64,000 nt of DNA from Cryphonectria parasitica EP155 (taxonomy: Eukaryota; Ascomycota; Sordariomycetes; Diaporthales; Cryphonectriaceae): contig NW_024468912.1 of NCBI RefSeq assembly GCF_011745365.1, positions 3,286,001 to 3,350,000 on the forward strand, given 5' to 3'. Position 1 is the stretch's first letter, and each line of letters starts with the position of its first letter. Of this stretch, positions 36,362-48,062 are shown in pieces. A model generated the notes under the pieces. That model ran no database searches. It was not told the DNA's origin and saw only the letters and a program-made list of their open reading frames with translations. The position numbers were made by a program, and so were the translations under genes.

Positions 36362-38216
36362 TCAGTATACGCTGCCCTTAATACTCCGATCCTCCTTCTC
36401 CGCCTTGTCGATATCAGAGAGATCGTCCGCATCGTCCTGCGCGCCGCATCTCTCCCGCTCGTCATCGGCGTGTTCATGCTCGTCGTTGCTGCTCGTAGGC
36501 GAGTCTCCTAGCCTGTTAGCCATCGTGTTCCGGCCCATGCCGCTCTGGTCACGCTTGGAAACGCCGCTGGTCGGCTCATCCCCACCGAGGTTTAGGTGAA
36601 GATTTTGGACCTCGCCCGTGACGATCCTGAGACCTGCCACTGCTACCGCTGCCGCCATTGTCTCCGTTTTTCCAGACGACGACAGCTGACGCCGCCGGGC
36701 GAGCCGCGCGCGCTCGTCCTCCGAGGAATCCACATCGCTATTGGCACGCGAGTTCTGCCCAGAGTATGACCCGCCGAAATCACGACCACGTGCGTGAAGC
36801 CGGTGCACGGGCAGGCATTTGATGTCCATCCCCCGCAGGCGGTCATCCACACTAATAAAGCTAGGCGTGCCGTCAGGGCTAGAGACGAGTTCCTCACGGG
36901 CCTTGGCTACGTCGATATGCGGGGTACGCGCCTTGCTCGCCTCCTCCTCGGCGTCAGAGCAGCACAGGTCGTCATCCTCGTCCTCGGACTGGAACCGCCG
37001 TGCTTGGTGCCGGCGCATGCCGAGGTTGGAGGAAGGCGTTGACGTCCCATTTGTAGTGGGCGGTGTGGCGATGCCGTGGGTAGTGAGCGAGGACGAGATG
37101 CTGATGGCGCTGAGAGGTTTCGCCGACACGGGGGACGAGGACGCAGCAGGCAGGTTCGGGTGGGCCGAGGTGGCGTCACGCTTGACGAGGTCAGCAAGAG
37201 CAGAGCGGATCCGGAAGGACTTGTCGTGATTGCAGCCGTTTGGGCAGCCTCCCCAGCGACGTGGTGCGGCCACGGGGGATTGCGTCGCGGCGAGAGCCTT
37301 GTCGAGCTTGGCAGTGTCCTTGCCCGTGGGCGTGCCGTTCTTCTCCTTCTCCTTCTCCTTCTTGAGAGCCCGTTCCCGTCGCAATTCTGACCATGTCCGT
37401 AGCTTGGTCTCCAGCATGTACTTGCCGCTCTCTTGCTTGTTCATGATGAGGAATTCACAGTGGTTGATGTTTCGGAGGTCCTCGAAGTACTCGACGCTGA
37501 AGTGGTACCACTTCATAAGGAAGACACGAGACATAAGGCCGTGAGTGACTGCAGAGGAAGAGCAAACGTGGTAAGCATTCTCTGTTGTCACATGCATATG
37601 TGAGACGGTACTTGGGACAACATACCCAGGACACAGACGCTGGCAAAGTCATCCTCCCCAAACTGCCTCCACAGGCTCTCGTTGAAGCCACTGATGCGGT
37701 CATAGGCATCCGCTGCGCTCTCGCCGTTTGGGATCCTGTAGAAGAAATGTCCATAGTCCGCGCGCTCCTGCCACATGCGCTCCATCTCGGCAGAGCAGGG
37801 CTGGAAGTTTCCAAAATCCTGCTCGCGCAGCCTAGGCTCTTCGTACACCTTGATATTGTTCCGCTTGAATGGTGAGGGCTCGTCCTCGTCCGAGGTCAGG
37901 GTGGCGAGTATGCCCTCGGTGGTCTCGCGGGTCCGACGATAGGGAGAGGTGAAGAAGTGCAGGGTGTCGTCGGCCCGGAGCATGTTGCGCAGCCGCCGGC
38001 CGGCATCGTAGGCTTGGTCCCAACCATCTTTGGTGAGTTTTACGCGATGGTCGGGAATGGTTTGGTGTATATCACGGTTTTCTGTCGAGGAGGAAGGTAG
38101 TTCACCGTTAGCAACATTGTTCTCTGCTCAATGGTGTGGCATTTAGAGGGGGAAAACTTACTGTTGCCCTCAGACTGGCCATGTCTGATGAGGATGATGA
38201 GGCGGGGCTTTGCCAT
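36362..38216 (-). CDS. histidine-phosphatase (phosphoglycerate mutase/Det1-like) protein with long tail
   Basis: Exons 38216-38162, 38081-37626 and 37548-36362 give 565 residues. The catalytic half (about 1-230) has RHGQSEGN with the phospho-His H12, the PYRRTRET arginine motif, the acid site in EEPRLREQDFGNF, and the second His H173 in LVTHGLMSR. These mark an active member of the phosphoglycerate mutase-like phosphatase superfamily; fungal relatives include yeast Det1, linked to sterol transport. Substrate is not shown by sequence. Residues ~235-565 form a basic-then-acidic low-complexity tail with a CPNGCNH motif and a patch EDEDDDLCCSDAEEE, so it is much longer than the ~300-residue simple enzymes. 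Introns 38161-38082 and 37625-37549 keep frame; the first splits the codon after N18, just past the catalytic motif. Confidence 0.9.
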
Positions 38217-39947
38217 GTCTGGTCAGCTTAGACGTTGGAACCAGGGGAGGAGGTCTTATATAGTGAGGGAGGCAGGCTGGAGGGGGAAGGACAGCAACAA
38301 CGATTATGTTGCTGTATTTATAGGCAGCCAAGTCAAGGCACACGACTCAAGAAGAGGCGCCTGCAACCACTGGCAAAGAGCCCAACAGAATGATGGGGAA
38401 AGGGTGGGTGTGTGAGTCAGTCTTGGGGTAGTAGACAGAGACAACACACACAGGCTATTGCAGAACAAGAGACCATGTGAAGTAAGGTGGTGTGCAGGAT
38501 GTATAGGGTACAGTGCAGAGGTAGAGAAGGAGGTCGAGGAGGGTGTGTTTGAAGGTTAGACAGGAGGTAGTGGGGTTGAAGTAAGTACCCCTTTGCGCCT
38601 ATGCTGTGGGACGGGAGCCATGTGGTTCAAGACACCTCAAGGGGTTCTGTAATAGTTGTCCCAACAGCTTAAAATCCTGGGTAAGGGTTGGAAAGAGGAG
38701 TCGACAGTAGACAGCAGACAAGAAGCCGTATTGGTAAGGGTGTTGTCGGGATTGGGGAGAGGGGAGACAAGGTGGTGTCGTCTGTTTCCGGAGAGAAGTT
38801 CAGCCCAGCCCAGTACAGTATAGTTTGAGGCTAGACCAGATGTTGTTGCTGTACGCGGTACACCTGCATAAAACTTTGGAGGTACCTTGTGCAAGAGGTG
38901 TGTGTGTTGTCGACACAGATTGTTGGGGCATCAAAGTACATGTGCTGGCAGAGGAGTAGTAGGTGTCTGGACGAGGTGAGGTTGTTGCAACCACAATCTT
39001 GTACAAGTACTCTAAGAGTGGTGCGACTTTACGGGCTCTAAAGGAAAAGTTGGGTGGGGATTGTCACCAAATTTACGCTGGAGAGGGGCACAGGGGGTGT
39101 TGCCTGGGGGAGCGGGCCCTGGGTAAGCCCTATCTATGTAGCCGCCAACACCTATAACTTGGCCTAGTATGTCGGTAGTACGTATTATCACTTACCCTCG
39201 GTAGTGTGCCAACAACCCCCCCTGGTTTAGTTTCAAGACGGCAAAACCAAACCTTATTAGCACGAAAGTCGCCTTCGGGGGGCTCTGGCTTTTTCCAAAC
39301 CATTGGGTCGGATTGGTAATTGACGTCCGCCCAACAGTCAACCTGTCTGCAAGGACACACACACACACAGCCCATCAGCTGATCCAGCCAGTCCCATCGA
39401 CCGACACAGGGTCGAGTGTCAACCGATTTCCAACCTAGATCTGATCAGTACTGACCAAGGCGGCAATCGCGGTGGTCCGATTTGCGGCAGTAAGGAGAAA
39501 AAGATCGTCACCAAGTGTTGCATTGTACATCCCGAGAAATTCCACTTCTCTCTGTATTCTGTTTAGTGTTTTGTTTCGGGGTTGCCCGTTTCGACTTATC
39601 TACCATACATATACATCAGCTAAAAATAAGAAAAATAGAATAAAAAACAAACCTCATACAATACAAGGCTGGCTGGGTCGCAACCCCATTGGTCTGGTCT
39701 GGTCTGGTCTGGTCTCTCCTCTCTCACTGGCGCGGGTTTTACGCGCGGCTATTTTTGTGGCGCTTAGACCACCCTCTCTTTCCGCGCCTAATCATTTCAT
39801 TCGAGACATCCTTCCTTCATTCGCAACAGAACGAGACGGGGGCAAACAATACCACCCACACCCGGTACAATTCCACTCGACCCGGTCAAAGAGCAGTAGG
39901 ACAGATATTCTGAATACTCTAGCAGAGAAACACATCCTCCGCCCGCC
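38217..39947. promoter_or_regulatory. divergent promoter region, no gene seen
   Basis: Between the starts of the phosphatase and PRKRIP1-like genes. It contains a GTAC-rich spot at about 39168-39185 and five tandem GGTCT copies at 39691-39715. No open frame with recognisable content. Confidence 0.65.
39691..39715 (+). repeat. five tandem GGTCT copies
   Basis: Exact pentanucleotide repeat about 235-255 bp before the PRKRIP1-like start codon. Confidence 0.9.
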
Positions 39948-40607
39948 ATGTCTGCCCCGGGCCCCGAGTCGATCCCCGTCTCCGCCGACCCGCGCTCCAA
40001 GCGGCCCGTCAAGAAGCGCGCCCTCACCCCCGTCTCCCAGCAGGCCTCCCAGCTCGACAGCCTCTTTGCCCGACCCGACCAGGACATCCGCATCCCTACG
40101 GGCCCCCCCGATCCAAAACGAAAGCTTCCCCTCCCGCCCGAGATCGTGACCAACGTCCAGGGTTCGTCAGCCGGTGCCGGGTCGGGCGAGTTCCACGTCT
40201 ACAAGGCGGCCAGGCGGCGCGAGTATGAGCGGCTCAGGATTATGGACGAGGAGGTGAGGCGGGACGAGGCGCAGCGGGACTTTGAGGAGAAGAAGAAGGA
40301 GCTGGAGGAGGAGGACCGCAAGAAGACGGAGAGGAACCGCGCCAAGAGGGAGAAGATGAAGGCGAGGAAGGACAAGGCCAAGGCGGGCAGGAAGGATGGG
40401 CCCAAGCAGCACCAGCAGCCAGACGGCGGCACAGCTGCCAATGGTGGCCGTGGTGTCAAGGCACGCGTGGTGCAAGCTAGGAACAGGGATGGGGACGGCG
40501 AGGCTGGCGATGGCAAGATGGATGTCGACACTGAGGACGCCAAGACTCGTCAGGTAGCTACACCTGAAGGAAGCACACCAGGATTACTCATTCATGATGA
40601 TGATTGA
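39948..40607 (+). CDS. PRKRIP1-like spliceosome-associated protein (DUF1168)
   Basis: A single exon of 219 residues. The signature QGSSAGAGSGEFHVYKAARR at about 71-90 matches the conserved core of human PRKRIP1, a protein found on the catalytic spliceosome. A long, highly charged helix (about 92-160, rich in Glu, Lys and Arg) follows, as in the family, where it runs along the spliceosome surface. The ends are low complexity, and the C terminus is acidic (LLIHDDD). The ATG at 39948 is the first in frame before the body. By family it acts in the nucleus in pre-mRNA splicing. It faces CCT3 tail to tail with only 207 bp between stop codons. Confidence 0.92.
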   Translation: MSAPGPESIPVSADPRSKRPVKKRALTPVSQQASQLDSLFARPDQDIRIPTGPPDPKRKLPLPPEIVTNVQGSSAGAGSGEFHVYKAARRREYERLRIMDEEVRRDEAQRDFEEKKKELEEEDRKKTERNRAKREKMKARKDKAKAGRKDGPKQHQQPDGGTAANGGRGVKARVVQARNRDGDGEAGDGKMDVDTEDAKTRQVATPEGSTPGLLIHDDD

Positions 40608-40814
40608 GCAGAAATTGGGAAACAGGAGACGCAGATACCAGGTTAAAAGACGGGAAGGCGCGCGGGCAGCACACACATCTGCTGCGAAGTGTCATTTTGT
40701 GTTTTTTTCTTCTCTACCTGGACCGGTATCTATGGGTAGGTAATACAGGGTATGATCAAGCCAACACATCTTTTTATTTGCAGGGCATCAAGTCTAATCT
40801 CGCAGCTTCTCTCT
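40608..40814. other. 207 bp between convergent stop codons
   Basis: Holds the 3' ends of the PRKRIP1-like gene (+) and CCT3 (-). The transcripts probably overlap or end back to back. Confidence 0.6.
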
Positions 40815-42898
40815 TCAGTCATCACCCCCACCCGTACCGACACCAGCTGGTGCTTTCTTCGCGCTGCAGATGTCATCGACACGCAGCAGCAGGCAGGCAG
40901 CCTATTTGAGGATCAAGTTAGCAAGGCAGGGTCACATAGAAAGAAAGAAAGAAAGAAAATGGCACAAATAAACGCAACAAGGTCACACAAAGATGGAGGG
41001 GAAAAGACACAAACATACCTCGATAGCCGTCTTGATACTCTGCAGCTTGATCGCCTGCGGCTCCCACACGCCATACTCCTTCATGTCGGCCAGCGCGCCC
41101 GTGTCCCCGTTGATGCCCCACGAGGTCAGACCCTCGGCGTGCTTGGCGCGCAGATCCGTGAGGACACGCACAGGGCTTGCGCCTGCGTTCTGGATCAGAG
41201 TCCGGGGGATGACCTCCATCGCCTCGGCCACAGCCTTGTAAGGCCACTGCTGCACACCCTCGACACCCTTGGCCATCTCGTTCAGCTTCACAGACACAGC
41301 CATCTCTGTCGCGCCACCGCCGGGAGAGAGGCGCGGGTGGAACATGACATTGCGTGCCACGCCCATGGCGTCCTGCAGGTTTCGCTCGACCTCGTTGAGG
41401 ATGTCCTTGGAAGGACCGCGGAGCAGCACCGTGCAGGCCTTGGGCTCCGAGCACTGCGTCAGGAAGGTGAAGTATTCATCGCCGATCTTCTCAATCTCGA
41501 ACAGGCCGCACTTGGTGCCGACGTCCGACTCCTGGAGGTCCTCCACCCGGTTGACAATGGTGGCGCCCGTGGCCCGCGCGATTCTGTTGTTGTCCGTCTT
41601 CCTCACACGGCGCAGTGCTGTGACGTTGGCCTTCATCAGGTAGTGCTGGGCGAGGTCTGTAGCATATCTGTCAGTCAGTGTTCTTGCGGTACCAGGGCAT
41701 AATATAAAATCTTGAGGGTGTATACGGACCTGACACTCCCTTCTCGGTGATGACAAGATCCGGCTTGACGGCCAGAATCGCGTCAGCCATGATCTTGACC
41801 TGCTCTTCCTCGATCTGCAATATCCGCTGCCAGTCCTCCTCCTGGGAGATCTCGATATTCGTCTGCGACTCTCCCTTCTTGTACTCGAGCGGGCAGTCGA
41901 GCAGCACGATCCTGGGGTTCTCAATCTTCCTCCTCATCTTAGGGTGTGTGATGTCCTTGTTGAGCATGACACCGTCCAAAACCCTGCTGTCCTCAATCTC
42001 ACCACCAGGAACCTTCTCGACACGGGCGTACCGCTTGATGTCTACCTCAGTCTTGCCGTTGCCAACCTCCCACGACACGGTCCGCACGGCCTTGAGGGCG
42101 AGGCTGCACATGAGCTCCGACCACCGCGAGACAAACTTGGTGCCGATCGACGATGATATCAGTCCGTACATGGCCTTGTCGTCGTTGATGTCGATGGGAA
42201 GAGAGATGTCTTCGATGATCTGTAGGGCATCGGCAAGGGCACGCTTGAAGGCGGAAATGATGACCACGGGATGGATGTTTCGCTCAAGCTGGGGCAATGC
42301 CTGTGCCAGTATTTCACCGGCTTCACTCGTAAGTCAGTATGCTAAGAAAAGAGAAAAACTTATGCTGTCAGAAGGGAAAGAAGCCTTTGACACGTACCCA
42401 AGATGATGACCGTTGTGGTACCGTCGCCGACCTCCTCGTCCTGGGTCCGGCTGAGCTCGATCATGCTCTTCGCAGCAGGGTGCGAGACCTCGATTTCTCG
42501 CAGAATCGCGTGTCCGTCATTGGTGAGCACGATGCCTCCCATGGGATCCAGAAGCATCTTCAACATAGCCTTGGGGCCGAGACATGATCGGATGATGTCG
42601 GCAACGCTGGTGGTGGTGGTGGTGCACACGGTTGGTCAGTATTCTCTTGTTTTATCGTCCTGAGCCGGTGGACAGTGCGGTTGGAGTAGAAGGGGAGCTT
42701 ACATCTTCGCAGCAGCGATGTTGGACAACTGCGCCTTCCTGCCAGTCTGCCTCTCACCGCTGGCGGTGTCTGTAGATAGCTGCATTTTAGCATGGTAACC
42801 TCTCGGGTGGCCGCCTAGGCAAGCTCTGCGAGAGCTCCACCACGGCCATCTCATGGCGGGGGCATAAACGTACTCATAACCAGGACTGGGGCCTGCAT
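40815..42898 (-). CDS. CCT3: T-complex protein 1 subunit gamma (chaperonin CCT3)
   Basis: Six exons: 42898-42874, 42769-42703, 42606-42398, 42320-41730, 41656-41019 and 40901-40815, giving 538 residues, the normal length. CCT is the cytosolic two-ring ATP-driven chaperonin that folds actin, tubulin and other proteins. The spliced start MQAPVLVMNTASGERQTGR, then LSNIAAAK, DPMGGIVLTNDG, the ATP-site GDGTTTVIIL (through the exon 3/4 join), CTVLLRGPSK and HPRLSPGGGATEM are all typical of the gamma subunit. The end ACLLLRVDDI followed by a Gly-rich tail also fits. The introns (42873-42770, 42702-42607, 42397-42321, 41729-41657, 41018-40902) keep frame; four have CTAAC/CTGAC branch points and the first a weaker CTAAA. 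Intron 4 has a GTCCGT donor, less usual than the others. The first exon encodes only eight whole residues. Confidence 0.96.
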
Positions 42899-44742
42899 CT
42901 TGACTGGTCTGCTCTCAAAAGCTGAAGAGGATAGTGTCAGGGAACCAGTGATGAGCTGTGGTGGAAAGGGGTGGCACAACAAGAAAAGGTGTTGGCCGGA
43001 CTGGACGACGGATACTAGCGAGGCTGTTGACAGCAGGTGAGCCCCTCGTCGCGGTTGAAGAAAATGCTGGTGCCGCGACGGCGAGCTGATGGGAAAAGTG
43101 GGTTGTGCAGATGCCTGCCGCTCGAGCTGCCCCAGCGGGACTCGCTGCTGCTCACAGCCCCCTGGCCATCCGAGCACCCCTACTACTGTACCCACTACCT
43201 ACTGTACAGCACTGACGCACTATGCGCCAATGGGATACAGAATGCAGAAGCTTTTCTTCACAGCTTGATCTCATGTGTCGTCGCCTTGTCTTCCATCAAC
43301 GTACGTCCAATGCAAGCGAAGCATACCATTGCAGATATTGCAGTCTTCACGATCCCCAGAAATCATTTGAGAAAAAACTGCCCGCTTCGTCAACATTCGG
43401 CTCTGGCTCGAGTCAAGTCTCTAGAAACTTTCAGGCACATGAGCATCTTTTGTCGCTAGTATACCAGACAGCATCGTCTGAGGCAATCAAGCATCACCGA
43501 GACATGTTCACTCGTAGACCGAAGAGGACCAAAAACTGATTTTGGTTTGAATCCTAGCTCAGTCCAGTTCTGTGCCTGTCTTATTTTACTTCTTTCCAAG
43601 GAGCTTCGAGCGTCTACTCGTGTCCACGAGAATTATCTACACCCGCTGACATCGTGAGCAGTCTGATCTCCTTGAAGCTCAGAGGTCGTGATTCCAGTGA
43701 ATCGCGCGACTGGTTAGCGAGAAACTGAGCTGCAAGCTTGTGTGGCCATTCTTGGGCCGCTACCTCGTGCTATGGGACGGAAATCGCTCGCCCACAGTGG
43801 GTTGACTTGATTTGTCTTCCCTCTACAGTACGCAGCTTGGCTCCAACCGCTACCAGAAGCATAGCGGTCGCAACATAGTTCGCTATGCTACAGGTTCTCC
43901 CTCTAGGGCATCTTTAGAATCGGAGTCGACGGCTACGTTGTTGAAGAGGACTGAGAAATATACTATCGACATTGGGAGGACGGGGGCGGGAACGACGCAT
44001 GAGAAGGCTGGTGTTCAAGCGGGGTGCTATGCTAGGTAACAAAGCGCCATCGACATTCGATGGATATTGCTTCCAGGGCCTCTGGCCCTGTTCTACGTGT
44101 AGATCGCCAGTGGAGTAACATTCTTCCTTGTCGTTCTCGGAAATCTCGATATAGGTACCGAATTATGCCGCCAAGTCAAGGCTCGCCACCACTCCCGGAT
44201 GCCTCGTACGGTTAATGTACCGTTCCAACCACTCATACATATCCAAGCTATCAACATCGCCTACTGAGAATGGCTCGAGAGGGCAAAATTAAATTGATCG
44301 CATCATACAACAAACAGGCTAGAGACACTACTTATGCGGCTCGAGACCTGCTGTACAGCGCATACTCGAGCCGGCCCGGTCTTCCACTGCCGGACCGGCA
44401 TGAAACGCCAGGCTCGGGCGGCAATGCGTATCAGCAACAAGCGAATCGTCTTTCACTTTTCGCGTTTTATATGCAACATCACCCCAAACGACCACAAAAA
44501 GGGCAGGGGAGAAGACTAGGAGTAAAAAAATAAAATAAAAAAAGGGATAGGAGAGAGAAGGACGAAAACAGAAAGTCAAAATTCACTTTCCGGACTCGAA
44601 ACATTTTACTCTTGATCCTCGCCTGCGAAATTACAAGAAACGTCCAGCGCAGCGTGTGTCTCGTATCAGTCAGTATTGGCCTTGGAAACTTATCATTGCT
44701 ATTATAGCAAAGCACCTTGAGCCCCTGGTCTTGTTATTTGAG
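42899..44742. promoter_or_regulatory. divergent promoter region, no gene seen
   Basis: Between the starts of CCT3 and the class II aldolase-like gene. A GTAC-rich spot lies at about 43181-43210. Open frames are up to ~140 codons but have no recognisable content. Confidence 0.6.
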
Positions 44743-45839
44743 ATGGCACCCGCGGCGACATCAGAGATACCTCCCATCACCGCTGTTGCGGTCACTAAGG
44801 CGCAGCCGGTTCAAGAGGCCGACAAGGAGGTCACACCGCTCGAAGCTATCTCACATGGCGATGTCCTACCTGGTGAGTTCAAGCCTGCCACCTTGGGCGG
44901 TCACTGCTGAGGATAAGGCAGCTCAGACAGAGGATGTGCATGGTCAAGAGGAGGCCATCTCTTCTATGGTCTGAATATGTCACGTCCCAGAACCAAGCAC
45001 TGACATGATACTCAACACCAGACATACCGAGTTTTCCCAGCTACACTGCGGAGCGGCGGCACATCCTCGTCCACATGGCTGCCGTCTTCCGGAATTGGTC
45101 ACGCATGGGCTACGCAGAGGGCCAGTCGGGACACATCTCGATTCGGGACCCGGAGTTTCCTCAGATCATGTGGATGAATCCACTCTCACGGCACTACGGC
45201 ACGCTGACGGCGGGCGACTTCATCCCCATGGAGATCGCGACGGGCCGCATCGTGGGCGGCCGCCCCAACCCGGCGACGGGGCGGGTGACGGGCAACAAGG
45301 CGGGCTACTACATCCACAGCGCGATCCACAAGCGGCGGAATGACATCCACGCCGTCTGCCACGCGCACACCATGGCGGGCCGCGCGTGGAGCGTCTTCGC
45401 CCGCCCGCTCGAGATGATCACGCAGGATGTGTGCTCCCTCTTCAACTGCCACGCCGTGTATGCCGACTACGGCGGCATCGTGTTCGCCAGCGACGAGGGC
45501 GAGCGCATCGCCGACGCGCTGGGCCAGCACAACAAGGGCGCCATCCTCATGAACCACGGCCTGCTGAGCGTCGGCTACACCGTCGACGAGGCCGGCTTCA
45601 TCTTCGGCCTCATGGAGCGGAGCTGTGCCATCCAGCTGCAGGTCGAGGCGGCCTGTGCCGGCGGCAGGCTCACCAAGAACATCATCAGCGACGAGGAGGC
45701 CGCCTACAACTGCAAGATGGCGAGCGAGAGCAATGCGATGTACAGGGAGATGCAGCCGGATGTCGAGCTGGAGATCGAGGAGGCTGGTGGGGAGGAGGTG
45801 CTCGCGAGGGGCTTCGAGCACCTCACTATCGCGCTGTGA
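44743..45839 (+). CDS. class II aldolase/adducin-like protein
   Basis: Exons 44743-44872 and 45022-45839 give 315 residues. The domain spans about 50-280. It shows the metal-binding His pair in VCHAHTMAGR (H157, H159), the third His in LMNHGLLS (H222), and the phosphate-binding-type loop around GQSGHIS. Family members are zinc-dependent aldolases or epimerases acting on sugar phosphates such as fuculose or ribulose phosphates; many fungal relatives have no proven substrate, so the reaction is open. The metal ligands are intact, so a catalytic rather than a purely structural (adducin) role is likely. Intron 44873-45021 (phase 1) has a ctgac branch point. The ATG at 44743 is preferred because it precedes an acidic/Pro-rich head; an in-frame start further upstream at 44656 cannot be excluded. 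It is a single gene with no pathway partners nearby. Confidence 0.9.
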
Positions 45840-48037
45840 GAGCCTGCGGGCGGCTCTGGAGTAGTGTTCTGTTCAGTCATCACCTCCCATCCTACCAGAG
45901 AAAGAGTTCTGCTGTTGGGTATGGTACACCTCGAGATTTTGCACACGTTGTGGGTCTCTCCCTCCCAATCTCAAAAGACCAGAGGTGTAGTTCTATCACC
46001 TGAAGTCCAAAGGTACCTCGTCGCCTTTTCCAGTGTTGCGTTGACCCCTACCCCCTTGCACCCCTTACCCCTCCCCCTTTCAAAAGGCCAACGGAAGCTT
46101 TCGAAGCTGCGAGCATGCTGTTGACCTTTTCATCCATGCGCGGGTTGCGCAGAAATTCAACGTCAGCCCGCTGCTCACGAATGAAATCCGTACATGTGGC
46201 ACCACGGGGGCTAATCAAAGCTCCCAAGAAACAAGGGTGTTTTTTTTTTGTTTGTTTTTTTAATTCTTTTCCCCTGGGACACAGCGGGCTGCAGTGAGAC
46301 AAAGTTGAGAGAGAAAAAGACAGGAGGGGACCCGGTTCCCATTGTCTCACCGGGGGGAGGGAGGGAATCAACAATTTCATATCGAGACATACATGCAGTA
46401 ATGGAATGGCTTCCGGCCCCCCTCTCGTATGACTTGAGAAAACAGTGGCAACATTTGTGTGACAGAAATCCTTCCCCCCAACAAAACAAACGAATTTTTT
46501 GGGATACATCATTCTCCGCATCAGCTCAGCTGATCATCACTTGATTTCTCGGAAAGACAAGGCCGGCATGAATCAAGCCATCACATCACATATAGCTCAC
46601 ATATGGGAAGGGTTTTGTCTCGAAATTGACCACCCCCTCCCCCGATAGGCCCAGGCAAGGGCAAGAGATCGCCCTCTCAGCCAAGACTTGTCCAACGTTG
46701 TGTGCTATCGTGGAAGAAGTACATAGACCACGCTGTGAAACGAGTGGCCAAGTTCACTTGTAATAGCCTCGACAATTGTCATTCGGCCCGAGGTCCTCGC
46801 AACACACTTCTTCTCAGTCTTTTTCTTTCTTCTGTTTCTAGTGTTTCTCTGCATGAATAAATAAGTAAATAGATTCGAGAAAACAAAGTTTATATTGCGT
46901 TAATTATTGTACAGTCATACCTATCCCCATCCACCACTCGACAGTCATAGAACAATACATGTAGCTTCACGCTTGAGGAAATAATGTCTATCTATTACAG
47001 TTTCATAATTGTTAAACATCCAGGAAGTCACAGCTCTGTTACCAGAATATCTTATTCTTGGGCCGGAGCATGATGTTTGACTTTCACCGTCTTCCTTGTA
47101 CAGAGATGATGATGCGTATCACCTCACCTTTTCATCTTTGATCGGTGGTCTCCCTGCATTTGATGTGTGTTAGGGGAGTCTCAACGTCAGCAGAAGTATG
47201 AATTGTCCAAAGTATCTCCAGGCGTTTGATAACATTGAAAGATACTGCCCGTAAGCAGCCTCGGGCGAGCTATAATTAATACAACCGCTTTCACATATAA
47301 TTCAGAGACTTGGGATGTACATCCACCCCCCCCCCCTTTCCAGGTCCATCAGTGTCCTCATCATAAGATTAAGTATAAATAGCCATTTAAAGTTCAGTGA
47401 CGAAAGCAAGTGAACACAGTGACAAGACTCCAAAAGCACAATAGAGTCCACAAAATTTGTCATGGTGAAAAAAATCAAATACAAGAAAAAAAGTTGCCTA
47501 GTAACTAAAACAAGATCGTCAAAGTCTAATACAAGCCGCGCCTAGAAAGCCAAAAAGTAACCGAGACCGCCAGCCAGTAGATCGTGAGACATGTCCGGTG
47601 AATAGGCGTTTTGGCGCAAAGAAAACCCTTACTCGAAGGCGTCAGGATCTCTCGGGGGGGGGGGGGTCCAAGACCGTGTGCATGAACCATGGGGGGATCG
47701 TACGTTGACACCTGCACCGATGGCAATAAGCCCCTCCTCCCACCTCCCTCAACGCCTCAGTAGTGGGGAGGCGAGCAGCGGAGGGACACCCCGAGACACT
47801 CGGCAACAACAAAAGTCCAGCCCATAGCTCCTTCATATAGGACGATACGATGAAATATCTAAAAAAGAACTTCCACTGGAACCTTCCTGAGCAAACCGCC
47901 ACTCTAAGACTTGTGGCAATTGCCAAACGTAGGATAGTTGTAGGCGGTCAGCTGACGAGGTCCGGTACTTGCGGTCGATGCCAGACTCAATTGTAGTGGA
48001 GATCTGAAATTAATTCCATCATCATTTCATGAGTTTT

Positions 48038-48062
48038 GAGAGAGAGAGAGAGAGAGAGAGAG
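48038..48062. repeat. GA dinucleotide repeat
   Basis: About twelve copies in gene-free DNA. Confidence 0.9.

Noticed and set aside
39472..40149. 225-codon frame overlapping the PRKRIP1-like start
   Set aside because: It is another frame of the leader and first codons of the PRKRIP1-like gene and has no conserved content.
45186..45821. 211-codon frame opposite the class II aldolase-like gene
   Set aside because: It is an antisense shadow of the well-supported aldolase-like exon.
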